A DNA stretch of 64,000 bases, from NCBI GenBank assembly GCA_934202965.1, contig CAKPYN010000004.1, positions 1-64,000 of the forward strand. The letters run 5' to 3'. Position numbers and translations under genes: made by a program. How positions within the stretch are numbered: the first letter of the stretch is position 1; each line of letters opens with the position of its first letter. This document shows, one piece after another, positions 51,611 to 61,365 of the stretch. The DNA is from an uncultured Megasphaera sp. (lineage in GTDB: Bacteria > Bacillota > Negativicutes > Veillonellales > Megasphaeraceae). The notes below the pieces were generated by a model. It did no database searches and was not told the origin of the DNA. It saw nothing but the letters and a program-made list of their open reading frames with translations.

Positions 51611-52392
51611 TTATATTTGTTCTGTTTGTTCTGCTTTCCGCTTTTCTTCTGTGCCAATCGGTACGGCACCGCTTGCTTCTGCCAAATTCAAGCCCCGTGT
51701 TTCCGGTGCCATCAAAATACAGATAACTAAGCCAAATACAATGATGCCAACCATCGTAAGCATCGTCACTTGAATACCAAACATTTCTAAATAATAGGGT
51801 AGTCCAAAGGTGCCTAAAATCGGACCAAACCGGCTAATACATGTTGCCATACCCACACCGGCTGCACGAATTTCCGTCGGGAACAGTTCGTTCGGATATA
51901 CCCAGTCCAAGACATTGGGAGGACCCGAGGCCAAAGCGTATACGGTAAATCCCGTAACAATCAGCCAGAATGGCGGTTCTTCAACAATCCCGAAGACGAG
52001 TAAGCCAATCGCCATACCAGCGAAACTCCAAATAATCAGCGGACGGCGGCCAAACTTTTCAATAATCAACGTACCTAATACGACGCCAACGACGAAGATT
52101 AAGCCAATGACCGAATTGTCAAGGAGCAAATCCTTTTCTTCGCTGAGTTTGATAGCTTTAAGTAGTGACGGGCCAAATATGTAAATCGCAAACATAGGTA
52201 ATACTTGCGTTGCCCAGAAAATGCCGGCAAACAAGACTCGTTTTAAATATTTAGGCGTAAACAATTCAGTATACGATGTTTTTACCGTCGTTTCTTCCAG
52301 TAAAGATACATTCGCCTTCTTTCTTTTCCACCACACCTACCTATTTTCTGACCAATCATTTACGCAATAGGTATTCTATCGTATCTATCCAT
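51611..52392 (-). pseudogene. MFS (sugar-porter/NiaP-type) transporter with internal deletion
   Basis: The 241-residue frame 51611-52336 is only the C-terminal half of an MFS transporter: TM7-TM12, EKFGRRPLIIWSF, PNELFPTEIRAAGVGMATCI and the PETRG terminal motif. About 25 bp further upstream a 10-codon frame (52360-52392) reads MDRYDRIPIA, which resembles the N-terminus of such proteins. About 200 codons (TM1-TM6) are missing between. It lies just upstream of gabT, so it probably once imported GABA or a related acid. Confidence 0.75.
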
Positions 52393-52504
52393 TCGTATAG
52401 GTATCATCTCCTCTGTCTGTTGGATTTCCGTTCTTTTCCGCTTTTAGTATGCTTTACGAAAATATTTTTAAATAATACATTTAGTTTTCGTTAAGCATTA
52501 TAAC

Positions 52505-52560
52505 TAAAAAAGCCTTTTGCTTTCTTATGTGTCCATTATATACACATAATGCAAAAGGCT
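52505..52560 (-). terminator. Terminator of the ade-pucR operon
   Basis: A two-part stem: outer AGCCTTTTGC with its complement, and inner TTATGTGT with ACACATAA, followed on the minus strand by TTTTTTAG. Confidence 0.88.
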
Positions 52561-52628
52561 CAATGAGTTGAAAACCCAATATTTGTTCTATTTTTTGTGC
52601 TTATAGCACAAAAAAGTCACTGTTTTGA

Positions 52629-53813
52629 TTACAAAATTTCATATTTATCTTTAATAATTTGAAAGTAATGGTGAATATGACAGGCTAAACAGTATGTAAA
52701 GCGAGTATCTTCCGCGTTTAAATCACACTGAAGCAGCTTTTCAATTTTTTGAATTCGATAAGCAACGGTATTACGGTGGGCATATGTTTCTTGAGCTACA
52801 GCCTGAATACTGCCATTATGGGCTATATATGATTCCAATGTGCCGAATAAATCTCGTTTATGCACGGCATCATACTGCAATACAGGGCCTAGCATTTTAT
52901 CGTGCAATTCCCGCATGGCCAAGTCATTGCATTGAGAAAACAGCAGGGCGTAAACGCCTAACGCGCCGAAATATTGACAGGATTTGTCATGGACATGAGC
53001 CCATGTGACAGCGCATACCGCTTGTTTGTAGGCTGTCGCTAATTCCTGCAGCGCTGAAACAACCATACTGCTGCCAATAACCGGTTTGATATCTTCCCGT
53101 TCATGAAGCTGGGCATATAAATCCCGCATCATATGCATTGTTTCCTCTGGATCATTTGACTTTATCATCAAAAAAATTGTTTTTTTTATAGGAAATACAA
53201 TATATTTGGCTCCTTGTTCATTTAATATATATTTATAAGATGTAATCAGCGTTTGCAGTTGTTCTAGTGACGAGATAGTTGCAAAATACAAGGCAATAAC
53301 CTGATAATCTCCTCGTTCTGTAAAGCCATGCAATTTAAGCCGATTGGCCGATTCGGTCTGATGCTGCTCAAAAAAAAGCTGCTTGCAGGCGCCGACAATT
53401 TCATATTCTTTTTGTTTCGTTAAAAAAATAGAATATAAAAAATCCTGTGTAATGTCTGATAATCGGATACGCCAAGGCATCGTAAACAACGGGAATTGAT
53501 GCGCATCGCACAATGCCATAATATCTTCATTAATATCTTCTTCGGTAATATATTTGCCAATATTCAAAACCACTCCGGTAGAACCAATGGCAATTAACGC
53601 TAAGATAAACTCCCGCAGCCACTGGGGATTGTTTCCTTTGCCCATACCGGTCGTAAAAATCAATTCATTCTTAGATAAAAAAGACGCATATTCTGTATCT
53701 TCCATAATGTGAACCCAAGCCACTTCTCGATACAGGCCGTTCCGTCCTGCGCGCAATTCCAATTTATACGGATTGTTTCTTTCATTATATAATCGATATA
53801 CAGGTATAGACAT
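52629..53813 (-). CDS. PucR-family transcriptional regulator
   Basis: 394 residues. An N-terminal PucR purine-type sensor domain (starts MSIPVYRLYNERNNPYKLEL; ELIFTTGMGKGN) precedes a middle GGDEF-like region and a C-terminal helix-turn-helix (ETYAHRNTVAYRIQKIEKLL, the HTH_30 signature). It lies 10 nt after adenine deaminase, so purine-responsive control of that gene is a reasonable inference. Confidence 0.92.
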   Translation of the reverse strand: MSIPVYRLYNERNNPYKLELRAGRNGLYREVAWVHIMEDTEYASFLSKNELIFTTGMGKGNNPQWLREFILALIAIGSTGVVLNIGKYITEEDINEDIMALCDAHQFPLFTMPWRIRLSDITQDFLYSIFLTKQKEYEIVGACKQLFFEQHQTESANRLKLHGFTERGDYQVIALYFATISSLEQLQTLITSYKYILNEQGAKYIVFPIKKTIFLMIKSNDPEETMHMMRDLYAQLHEREDIKPVIGSSMVVSALQELATAYKQAVCAVTWAHVHDKSCQYFGALGVYALLFSQCNDLAMRELHDKMLGPVLQYDAVHKRDLFGTLESYIAHNGSIQAVAQETYAHRNTVAYRIQKIEKLLQCDLNAEDTRFTYCLACHIHHYFQIIKDKYEIL

Positions 53814-53823
53814 ATTTCATCAC

Positions 53824-55566
53824 CTAATCCGCTTCTATAGATATAAACGAAAACGATTCGACATCAAATAATCCCGTGTCCATGAGTTTTATTGCAGGAA
53901 TAACCGGCAGTGACATAAAGCACAGCGTCATGATGACATCTACCTGTTCATGAATACCCAGCATCTGATAGCCAATTTTGTATAACCCTGCCATTTGTTC
54001 ATCAACCCAGTCACCGCTCTGATCGCTCATCAAACCGGCAATGGGCAACGGAATCGACGCCAGCACGCGGCCGTCTTGTATGACTACCATGCCGCCTTCT
54101 TGCTGTTCCAATTCTCTCACTGCTGCTGCCATATCGGCATTATTTGTACCTGCTGTAATAATATTATGAGAATCGTGCGCTATCGATACTGCAACGGCAC
54201 CTCGTTTCAATCCATAGCCGCGAAGCAGTCCCAGTCCTACATTTCCGGTTCCATGATGCCGTTCAACAACTGCTACTTTCACAATATCTTCATGCGGATT
54301 ATACACAAAATCACCTTGTCCGTCCAGCATGATATCGGCTATACCTTTTTTGGTAACAACACTTCCCGGTATAATGTCTATCGTATGTACATGATTGCTT
54401 TTGAGATGCATGCACAATTTTTCCATCGAAAAATCGTTGATATGAATGGTGCTGCGAACTTGGTTGTAATCCGTTCGCGTAAAAGGCGGTATATACATCC
54501 CCTTTTCACCTGCCAGCTGACCGGCAATCCATACGGCTTGTGCTTTAAATTGTTGTACATCTTCAAATAATACGATATCAGCCCGTTTACCCGGTGCCAG
54601 CGCTCCCCGATCAGTAAGATGATAACATTCAGCCGGATTCAAGGTTGCCATGGTAATGGCTGCTGCCGGAGAAAGACCATGCTGTACACAAAGGCGCAAA
54701 TGTTCATTTAAATGCCCTTTAGCTGCTATGGTATGCGGATGTAAATCATCCGAACAAAGGAGGAAACGCCTGAGCGTAGCCGGCGTAACAGCTTGTATGA
54801 GCCGAGGCAAATCATGACATGCCGATCCGTTGCGCAACATGACATACATACCGGCAGCAATACGTTCAATCACATCTTCTACCGAAGCACATTCATGATC
54901 GGTCGCAATGCCGGCTCCAATATAGGCTTGCAATCCCTGTCCGTGCAGACCGGGGCTATGACCATCAATCATTTTATGTGCATCCTGTGCAGCAACTATT
55001 TTTTCTATACAGTCCGCATCCCCAGCAAGTACACCGGGATAATTCATGAATTCTCCCAACCCAGCTGTTGCCATATCGTGCAGCGGAGCATATAGTTCCG
55101 GCGCATGCAGGACGGCACCACTGTGATCAAAGCCCGTTGCCGGCACGCAAGACGGTACCATATAGCGAATATCCATAGCCGTTTGTTTAGCCGCTTCTAT
55201 CATGTATGAAAGACCATCAAGACCACAAACATTTACAATTTCATGAGGATCGGCAATGGCTGTCGTCGTTCCTAACGGAACTAAAAGGCGGCCAAATTCT
55301 TCTGGGCTGACATAGGAAGACTCAATATGTATATGGCTTTCAATTAATCCTGGTGCAGCATAGGCTCCATGGCCGTCCCATATAGTACGTCCTTCGTACG
55401 AACCTCCGACTGCGGCAATATACCCATCAATGATTGCAATATCTCCCTTTGTAATGGTTTGCGTATAAACATTGACAATATGACAGTTTTTGATAACCAA
55501 ATCGGCAGGAATTCGTCCCTGGGCAGCTTCAATTCTGCGTTGTATGATATGGCATTTCGCGTTCAT
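53824..55566 (-). CDS. ade: Adenine deaminase
   Basis: Converts adenine to hypoxanthine for purine salvage or use. The start was set at ATG 55566 (MNAKCHIIQRRIEAAQGR; AAGGAG upstream), giving 580 residues. Amidohydrolase-fold metal ligands are in GLIESHIHIESSYVSPEEF, MIDGHSPGLHGQGL, TDHECAS and LLCSDDLHPH. The C-terminal domain has SIAHDSHNIITAGTN, specific to this family. Forms an operon with the PucR regulator. Confidence 0.95.
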   Translation of the reverse strand: MNAKCHIIQRRIEAAQGRIPADLVIKNCHIVNVYTQTITKGDIAIIDGYIAAVGGSYEGRTIWDGHGAYAAPGLIESHIHIESSYVSPEEFGRLLVPLGTTTAIADPHEIVNVCGLDGLSYMIEAAKQTAMDIRYMVPSCVPATGFDHSGAVLHAPELYAPLHDMATAGLGEFMNYPGVLAGDADCIEKIVAAQDAHKMIDGHSPGLHGQGLQAYIGAGIATDHECASVEDVIERIAAGMYVMLRNGSACHDLPRLIQAVTPATLRRFLLCSDDLHPHTIAAKGHLNEHLRLCVQHGLSPAAAITMATLNPAECYHLTDRGALAPGKRADIVLFEDVQQFKAQAVWIAGQLAGEKGMYIPPFTRTDYNQVRSTIHINDFSMEKLCMHLKSNHVHTIDIIPGSVVTKKGIADIMLDGQGDFVYNPHEDIVKVAVVERHHGTGNVGLGLLRGYGLKRGAVAVSIAHDSHNIITAGTNNADMAAAVRELEQQEGGMVVIQDGRVLASIPLPIAGLMSDQSGDWVDEQMAGLYKIGYQMLGIHEQVDVIMTLCFMSLPVIPAIKLMDTGLFDVESFSFISIEAD

Positions 55567-55637
55567 GATGTTCTCCTTTATCGTTAAATCCGTAACTATA
55601 TATAGTACTATTGTATCATATTTTTCTTTTATACATA

Positions 55638-55669
55638 CAAAAAAAACCGGCAACAATTGTTACCGGTTT
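55638..55669 (-). terminator. Terminator after cspA
   Basis: AACCGG.AACAATTGTT.CCGGTT hairpin followed by eight Ts on the minus strand. Confidence 0.9.
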
Positions 55670-55689
55670 AAAAGGTCGATCTATATTGC

Positions 55690-55887
55690 TTACGCTTTGA
55701 CTACGTTAGCAGCCTGCGGTCCACGAGCACCATCAACGATGTCGAATTCAACTTCCTGACCTTCAGTCAAGGATTTGAAACCATCTTCCTGGATAGCTGA
55801 AAAATGTACAAATACATCGCCGCCATCTTCTCTTTCAATAAAGCCATAACCTTTTTCTGCGCTAAACCATTTTACTTTACCGTGCAT
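55690..55887 (-). CDS. Cold-shock domain protein CspA family
   Basis: A 65-residue single cold-shock domain that binds single-stranded RNA and DNA. RNP1 is KGYGFIER and RNP2 is DVFVHFSAI; the C-terminus is GPQAANVVKA. AGGAGG lies upstream of the ATG. Monocistronic. Confidence 0.97.
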   Translation of the reverse strand: MHGKVKWFSAEKGYGFIEREDGGDVFVHFSAIQEDGFKSLTEGQEVEFDIVDGARGPQAANVVKA

Positions 55888-56002
55888 AACAAAATCCTCC
55901 TAAAAAAACAATTCCAGCTATCTTCTAGCTCTTGTGTTAGTGTACCATAACCGATAAACAATGTCAACCGAATTTATATAAGGCAGGCATGCGAAAACCG
56001 CC

Positions 56003-56500
56003 TTACTTTCTTATATTTTTTACATAACGAACGAATTCGTATGCATATTTATTATGTTCATCTGCCCCATGGGCGTCTCGTTCCGTGACATGCCAGTCTT
56101 CCTTGGTTATTGATGGAAAATACGTATCTGCGGGGAAAACAGTATCAATTTCAGTCAAATACATACTATCGGCCCGATCCATGAATGCCTGATACAGTGA
56201 CGCCCCACCAATAATAAAATACTCCTCTTGTTCATTCAGATGAGCACACAATTCGTCTATACTATGGTATACCGTAATGCCTGGATGCTGCGTTTCATAG
56301 TCCTGCTGACTTGTCAAAACAATATGCTGCCGTCCCGGAAGCAATCCCGGCAGGCTTTCAAAAGTTTTTCGTCCCATAATCATGGCGTGCCCCATCGTAA
56401 GGGCTTTAAATCGCTTTAAATCGGCTGAAATATGGCATAATAGCCGGTTATCCTTGCCGATACCGCCGTCTTTGGCTACAGCCGCTATCATATGAAGCAT
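56003..56500 (-). CDS. folA: Dihydrofolate reductase
   Basis: Reduces dihydrofolate, which ThyA produces. 165 residues: IAAVAKDGGIGKDNRLL (with the GIG loop), LTMGHAMIMGRKTFESLP, and EEYFIIGGASLYQAF. It follows thyA after 1 nt, the usual coupled pair. Confidence 0.96.
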   Translation of the reverse strand: MLHMIAAVAKDGGIGKDNRLLCHISADLKRFKALTMGHAMIMGRKTFESLPGLLPGRQHIVLTSQQDYETQHPGITVYHSIDELCAHLNEQEEYFIIGGASLYQAFMDRADSMYLTEIDTVFPADTYFPSITKEDWHVTERDAHGADEHNKYAYEFVRYVKNIRK

Positions 56501-56501
56501 C

Positions 56502-57293
56502 TTATACTGCCACCTCCATCGCTAATTTTCCCAAATGCTGATACTGATCTAGTTTGATATCATCGATAGTAAACTGATAGAAATCCGTAATGTCAGGATT
56601 GAGGAGCAGCCTAGGCGCCGGCAATGCCTGACTGCGACGGGCCAGCTGCGTTTTCAGCGTTTCTACATGGTTGGCATATACATGGGCATTATTAATAACA
56701 TGGGTAAACAATCCCGGTTTAAGTCCTGCCGATTGGGCAATTAAATGAATGAGCACGGCATATTGGGTCATATTAAAAGGTATGCCCAATCCCATATCGC
56801 CGCTTCGTTGAATGAGCATGCAGTTAAGCCGTCCGTCGGTTACGTCCCATAATGTCTGGTACGCACACGGCTGCAATGCCATGTCCGGTAAATCCTCAAT
56901 ATTCCACAAGGAAACAATCATACGACGGCTTTGGGGATCGTTTTTTAAGGTCTGCAGCAACGTATCGACCTGCTTATATTTGCGGATTTGATACCCATAT
57001 GCTTTACCAATCGTACCGTCTTCGCGCATCCATTCATCCCAGACATGGCAATTCATTTTCTGCAGTTCCCGTACGTCATTGCTTTGAAGCTGCCAAATCC
57101 ACAAAATTTCTTTTACAGCCGTCTTAAAGGCGACAAACTTCGTTGTCAAAATAGGAAATTCTTTTTCTAAATCAAATTGCATGATTTGATGGGGCAGCTT
57201 ATACGTAGGAATTCCCGTGCGGTTGTTGGCATAATATCCATATTTTAAAATACGCTCTACAATGTCCAAATATTGTGTATCTGCTTGACTCAT
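56502..57293 (-). CDS. thyA: Thymidylate synthase ThyA
   Basis: Makes dTMP from dUMP and methylene-tetrahydrofolate. The start is at ATG 57293 (MSQADTQYLD, GAGGTG upstream), giving 263 residues. Active-site cysteine in LQPCAYQTLW, RSGDMGLGIPFNMTQYA, and HVINNAHVYANHVE. It lies 10 nt after recQ. Confidence 0.97.
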   Translation of the reverse strand: MSQADTQYLDIVERILKYGYYANNRTGIPTYKLPHQIMQFDLEKEFPILTTKFVAFKTAVKEILWIWQLQSNDVRELQKMNCHVWDEWMREDGTIGKAYGYQIRKYKQVDTLLQTLKNDPQSRRMIVSLWNIEDLPDMALQPCAYQTLWDVTDGRLNCMLIQRSGDMGLGIPFNMTQYAVLIHLIAQSAGLKPGLFTHVINNAHVYANHVETLKTQLARRSQALPAPRLLLNPDITDFYQFTIDDIKLDQYQHLGKLAMEVAV

Positions 57294-57304
57294 AGAAATC
57301 ACCT

Positions 57305-59128
57305 CTATCTTTCTGTTGTGTTGGCAATGGCATGAATAAACTGTTTGCCATATTTATTTAACTTAAATTCACCGACCCCTTTAATAGCTGCCATCTCTTC
57401 CAGCGTTCGCGGTTGTTGGGCAGCCATTTCCCATAATGTCGCATCCGAAAAAATGACAAAGGGCGGAATATGTTCTTTTTTTGCCAAGTCATACCGCACT
57501 GCGCGCAGCGCATCAAACAGCGGCCGCAAAGCATCTTCATCAATAAAGCGGCTTTCTTTCGTCCCTTTCTTTTTAGGAACGATGATGTCTTCTTGAGACG
57601 GCGCAATCATCCGTTCTTGGACAACCTTTCGATTGCCTGCCAAGACATCTAGTCCCGCAGCTGTTAGTTTAATTACCGGATATTGGCCTTCAGACTGCTG
57701 TAAAAAACCATCATCAATAGCCTGTCGCAGCATATCGCGAATTTCACCGCCTGAAAAATCTCCCAATAGGCCAAATGATGTTTTTTGCTGAAAGCCATAC
57801 CGTTTTACTTTTGCATTGTTGCTTCCTTTTAATACATCACAAATCATCGTCAGCCCAAAGCGACCTTTCAGCTCATCGACACATTGACAAATATTTCGTA
57901 CTGCCGGCGTACGGTCTTCTTCTACTACTTCTTGATCGCAATTGCCGCAATTTTCACACCGCTGCCAAGCCGGATGTTCACCAAAATACGTCAAAATATA
58001 GTGCCGTAAACACTGGCGGCTTTCGCAATACCCTACCATGCGGTTGAGCATTTGCAGTTCTTTTACTTGCTGCTCCGGCGAATGAACGGATAATTCAATC
58101 AAATATTTCTGAATCATAATATCTTGCCGGCTAAACAGCAAAATACATTCTCCCGGTGCCCCATCCCGTCCGGCACGACCGGCTTCTTGATAATAACTTT
58201 CTAAATTTTTAGGCATTTGGTAATGAATAACAAAACGAACGTTACTTTTATCAATCCCCATGCCAAAGGCATTCGTCGCGACGATGATATCAATATTGTC
58301 ATACGTAAAATCTTCTTGTGCCTTTTGCCGCTGGCTGTCGCTCATGCCAGCATGATAGCGGCCGACCCGTAGTCCTCGGCTGTGCAGCTCTTTGTATACA
58401 CGATCGACTTCTTTTCGTGTCGCCGCATAAATAACGCCGCTTTCACCGCGATGCTGTTGTATATACGATAAGACAAAACGCAGTTTATCTACATTGGAAA
58501 CAACCCGAAAATATAGATTCGGTCGGTCAAAGCCGCCAATAAAAATACGTTCATTTTCCAGTCCCAACAGCGTCAACATATCCTGCTTTACTTTATCTGT
58601 CGCCGTTGCCGTAAACGCTCCGACAACAGGCCGTCTAGGCAATGTCCGCAGCCATTCTTTAATGGCACAGTAGCTGGGACGGAAATCATGCCCCCACTGC
58701 GATACGCAATGAGCTTCATCAATAATCAGCATCGCAATCGGCATGGTCTGCATAAAAGATGCAAAAAACTCATTCTGCAGCCGTTCCGGCGATACATATA
58801 CCAGCTTGACACGGCCGGCACGAATCGCGGCAAACCGCTGTTTCGCTTCTTCAAAGGTACACTGGCTGTTGATATAGGTTGCCGGAATTTGCTGTGCAAC
58901 CAAGGCATCTACTTGATCTTTCATCAACGAGATAAGGGGTGATATAATAATCGTAATACCTGGCAGCAGCAAGGCCGGAATCTGAAAACAAATGGATTTT
59001 CCCGCGCCTGTCGGCATAATCGCCAAGCAGTCTTGACCATGCAGCAAAGTCTGAATGACCTCTTCTTGACCGGGCCGAAAAGCGGGATATCCAAAATATT
59101 GGTTTAATATATCAATAGGCTGTGCCAT
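57305..59128 (-). CDS. recQ: ATP-dependent DNA helicase RecQ
   Basis: 3'-5' helicase for recombination repair and fork rescue. The start was set at 59128 (MAQPIDILNQYFGYPAFRPG, AGGAGG upstream), giving 607 residues; the longer frame has no support. Walker A is MPTGAGKSIC, the DEAH box is LIIDEAHCVSQWGHDFR, motif VI is QEAGRAGRDG. The zinc-binding cysteines lie in ESRQCLRHYIL and CENCGNCD. A winged helix and a C-terminal HRDC domain follow. Same operon as thyA-folA. Confidence 0.97.
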   Translation of the reverse strand: MAQPIDILNQYFGYPAFRPGQEEVIQTLLHGQDCLAIMPTGAGKSICFQIPALLLPGITIIISPLISLMKDQVDALVAQQIPATYINSQCTFEEAKQRFAAIRAGRVKLVYVSPERLQNEFFASFMQTMPIAMLIIDEAHCVSQWGHDFRPSYCAIKEWLRTLPRRPVVGAFTATATDKVKQDMLTLLGLENERIFIGGFDRPNLYFRVVSNVDKLRFVLSYIQQHRGESGVIYAATRKEVDRVYKELHSRGLRVGRYHAGMSDSQRQKAQEDFTYDNIDIIVATNAFGMGIDKSNVRFVIHYQMPKNLESYYQEAGRAGRDGAPGECILLFSRQDIMIQKYLIELSVHSPEQQVKELQMLNRMVGYCESRQCLRHYILTYFGEHPAWQRCENCGNCDQEVVEEDRTPAVRNICQCVDELKGRFGLTMICDVLKGSNNAKVKRYGFQQKTSFGLLGDFSGGEIRDMLRQAIDDGFLQQSEGQYPVIKLTAAGLDVLAGNRKVVQERMIAPSQEDIIVPKKKGTKESRFIDEDALRPLFDALRAVRYDLAKKEHIPPFVIFSDATLWEMAAQQPRTLEEMAAIKGVGEFKLNKYGKQFIHAIANTTER

Positions 59129-59205
59129 ACATCCTCCTATGCAAACAAACGAACTACTTACAACAACGCTATTGTACCATGCATCATACAGACTGACAAT
59201 CTCTT

Positions 59206-60543
59206 TTACTGCCCTACTGCCCGCATCGTATGCTGTACATAAAAATAGCTGCCTGCCGTAAATAGGCATGCTGCAACCCAGCAAATCGGGCTGGCACAAC
59301 AAATGCCGAAAAAGCCCCACATGCCAGCCAATACAAAAGCCGCTACGCCGCGCAGGACAAGTTCAATAATACTGCTGATTAATGGCACACTGGAAATTCC
59401 CATGCCCTGTAAGGCATTGCGATAGACAAAAATTTGCCCTAAGAACAAATAAAAAGGCACCGACGTCTGCAAATATAATGATGCCTGCTCCAAGAGCATC
59501 GCATCAGGCTCACTCGTAAAGACAGAAATCAATTCCCGGCCATAAAACAGCATGGCAAAAATAGCCGCCACACAAAAAACAAAGGAAACGAGCGAGCATT
59601 GGCGCACACCAGTCCGAATCCGTTCATAATTGCGTGCGCCAAAATTTTGGGCAGAATATACGGCCATTGCAATGCCGAAGGAAACCATAGGCTGTAATGC
59701 CAGCTGTTCAATACGCGTCGCAGAGACAAAACCGGCAATCGTTTCCGGCCCAAAGGTATTACAAATCGACTGAATAGCCAAAATGCCCAGTGAAATAATT
59801 GTAAACTGCGCTGCCATCGGCAGGCCCAAACGCAAATGCTTCCAAGCAAACGCCTTGTCCCAAACCCAATCACGGCGAGTCAGGCGCAGCATGGGAAACC
59901 GTTTGAGCATATAGCCAAAACACAATACGGCAGAGATACCCTGCGCAATAACCAAGGCAATAGCCGAGCCAGGAACGCCCCAGCCAAACTGCTGAATAAA
60001 CAGCAGCGCCAAGGCGACATTCAGCACGGAAGACACCATCAAAAAGTATAACGGCGTCCGGCTGTCGCCTAAGGCACGGCAAATGGCCGACAGCAGATTG
60101 TACATCATCATGGCAATAATGCCGTAGGCAATGATGATAATATACTGATACGAGTCATCGTACAGCTCATCAGAAATATTCATCAAAATCATGATTTGCG
60201 GCATGAGAATGACGGCAGCAGCCGTCAGTATTGCCGTAATCCCGACAGCCAGCATGGCCGACATCGCCACAGAATGACGCACGCCTGCTTCATCACCGGC
60301 GCCGAACCGCTGTCCCGTAATGACCGAAAAGCCGGAAGACAGCCCAATCGTCAGGCCAATCAACGCCATAAACAGCGGCCCGGCCGCCCCTACAGCCGCC
60401 AGGGCATGCACGCCGATAATGCGGCCAACGATAATAATGTCGGCAATATTATAAAATTGTTGAAATACATTGCCAATTAAGAGCGGCACCGTAAACGATA
60501 AAATCAATCGAATCGGACTGCCGGAAGTCATGCTTCGTACCAT
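59206..60543 (-). CDS. MATE family efflux transporter
   Basis: Twelve-segment cation-driven exporter, 445 residues from ATG 60543 (MVRSMTSGSPIRLIL, AAGGAG upstream). Family features: FQQFYNIADIIIVGRIIG near the N-terminus, GLSSGFSVITGQRFGAGDE, and QNFGARNYERIRTGV. The substrate is unknown; drugs or cationic dyes are typical. Confidence 0.92.
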   Translation of the reverse strand: MVRSMTSGSPIRLILSFTVPLLIGNVFQQFYNIADIIIVGRIIGVHALAAVGAAGPLFMALIGLTIGLSSGFSVITGQRFGAGDEAGVRHSVAMSAMLAVGITAILTAAAVILMPQIMILMNISDELYDDSYQYIIIIAYGIIAMMMYNLLSAICRALGDSRTPLYFLMVSSVLNVALALLFIQQFGWGVPGSAIALVIAQGISAVLCFGYMLKRFPMLRLTRRDWVWDKAFAWKHLRLGLPMAAQFTIISLGILAIQSICNTFGPETIAGFVSATRIEQLALQPMVSFGIAMAVYSAQNFGARNYERIRTGVRQCSLVSFVFCVAAIFAMLFYGRELISVFTSEPDAMLLEQASLYLQTSVPFYLFLGQIFVYRNALQGMGISSVPLISSIIELVLRGVAAFVLAGMWGFFGICCASPICWVAACLFTAGSYFYVQHTMRAVGQ

Positions 60544-60627
60544 ATCTTCTCCTTTTTGTATAAAAAGCTCAAAAAAACACCTCCAAACATGGGAACCCAT
60601 CCCATATTCAGAGGTATCTATGCCTAA

Positions 60628-61365
60628 TTACGACCGTCCTTTTTCATCCTTCATGTCTTTTTCCATTTGCATCAGCACTTTTTTCGCGTTGCGGCGCCGG
60701 TTCCAATACCACAAGCCGCCGTAGACAACAGATACCAAAACAACCAGAATAGTCAGCCGCAGTGAATGTTCTTCCATCATGACGACATCATGCCCGACGA
60801 TAACCTCCACAGCTACGGACGGCAACTTGCCAATCAAACAGCCAATCGCATAGTCCCGATAGCTAATATGGCTTAGTGCCCCCAACGCCGTCACAAGCCC
60901 GTTCGGTGAATACGGCACGGCCCGCGCAATAATCATCGCCTTGAGCGTACTGTATTCATCCAGCTTGCTGAGCATGCGGCTCTTTTCAATGACCTGTTTC
61001 GCTTTGCTGCGAAACAGCGTCCGCATAAAAAAGAAACTAATAATAACGCCAATCGTTTCAGCCAGCCAAGATACAGCGGTTCCCATGCCAATGCCAAATA
61101 CAACCCCATTGGCTGTCGAAATAAAAATAGACGGCAAAAATCCCACGATATTGATGACAATATCGATAATCATACTGATAACCATGGCCCATACGCCAAA
61201 GGAACGCAGATATTCGATAGTCCCTTCCATATTACCGCTGATAGACAAGTTCCAAACGGTTTCATAAAAATCAGGCAGTATCAAATGAATGCCGCCCAAT
61301 ACAGCCAGCAAGAGAACGAAAAAAAGCAATTTGATATGCGTTTCTGAAATGAGTTTTCCCTTCAT
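60628..61365 (-). CDS. TVP38/TMEM64 (DedA-like SNARE-associated) membrane protein
   Basis: A 245-residue protein with about six membrane segments. FLPSIFISTANGVVFGIGMG and IARAVPYSPNGLVTALGALSHISYRDY are the VTT-domain signatures. The family is linked to lipid flipping or proton-dependent transport, but the role here is unknown. The C-terminus is basic (YWNRRRNAKK). It overlaps the stop of the EamA gene. Confidence 0.9.
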   Translation of the reverse strand: MKGKLISETHIKLLFFVLLLAVLGGIHLILPDFYETVWNLSISGNMEGTIEYLRSFGVWAMVISMIIDIVINIVGFLPSIFISTANGVVFGIGMGTAVSWLAETIGVIISFFFMRTLFRSKAKQVIEKSRMLSKLDEYSTLKAMIIARAVPYSPNGLVTALGALSHISYRDYAIGCLIGKLPSVAVEVIVGHDVVMMEEHSLRLTILVVLVSVVYGGLWYWNRRRNAKKVLMQMEKDMKDEKGRS

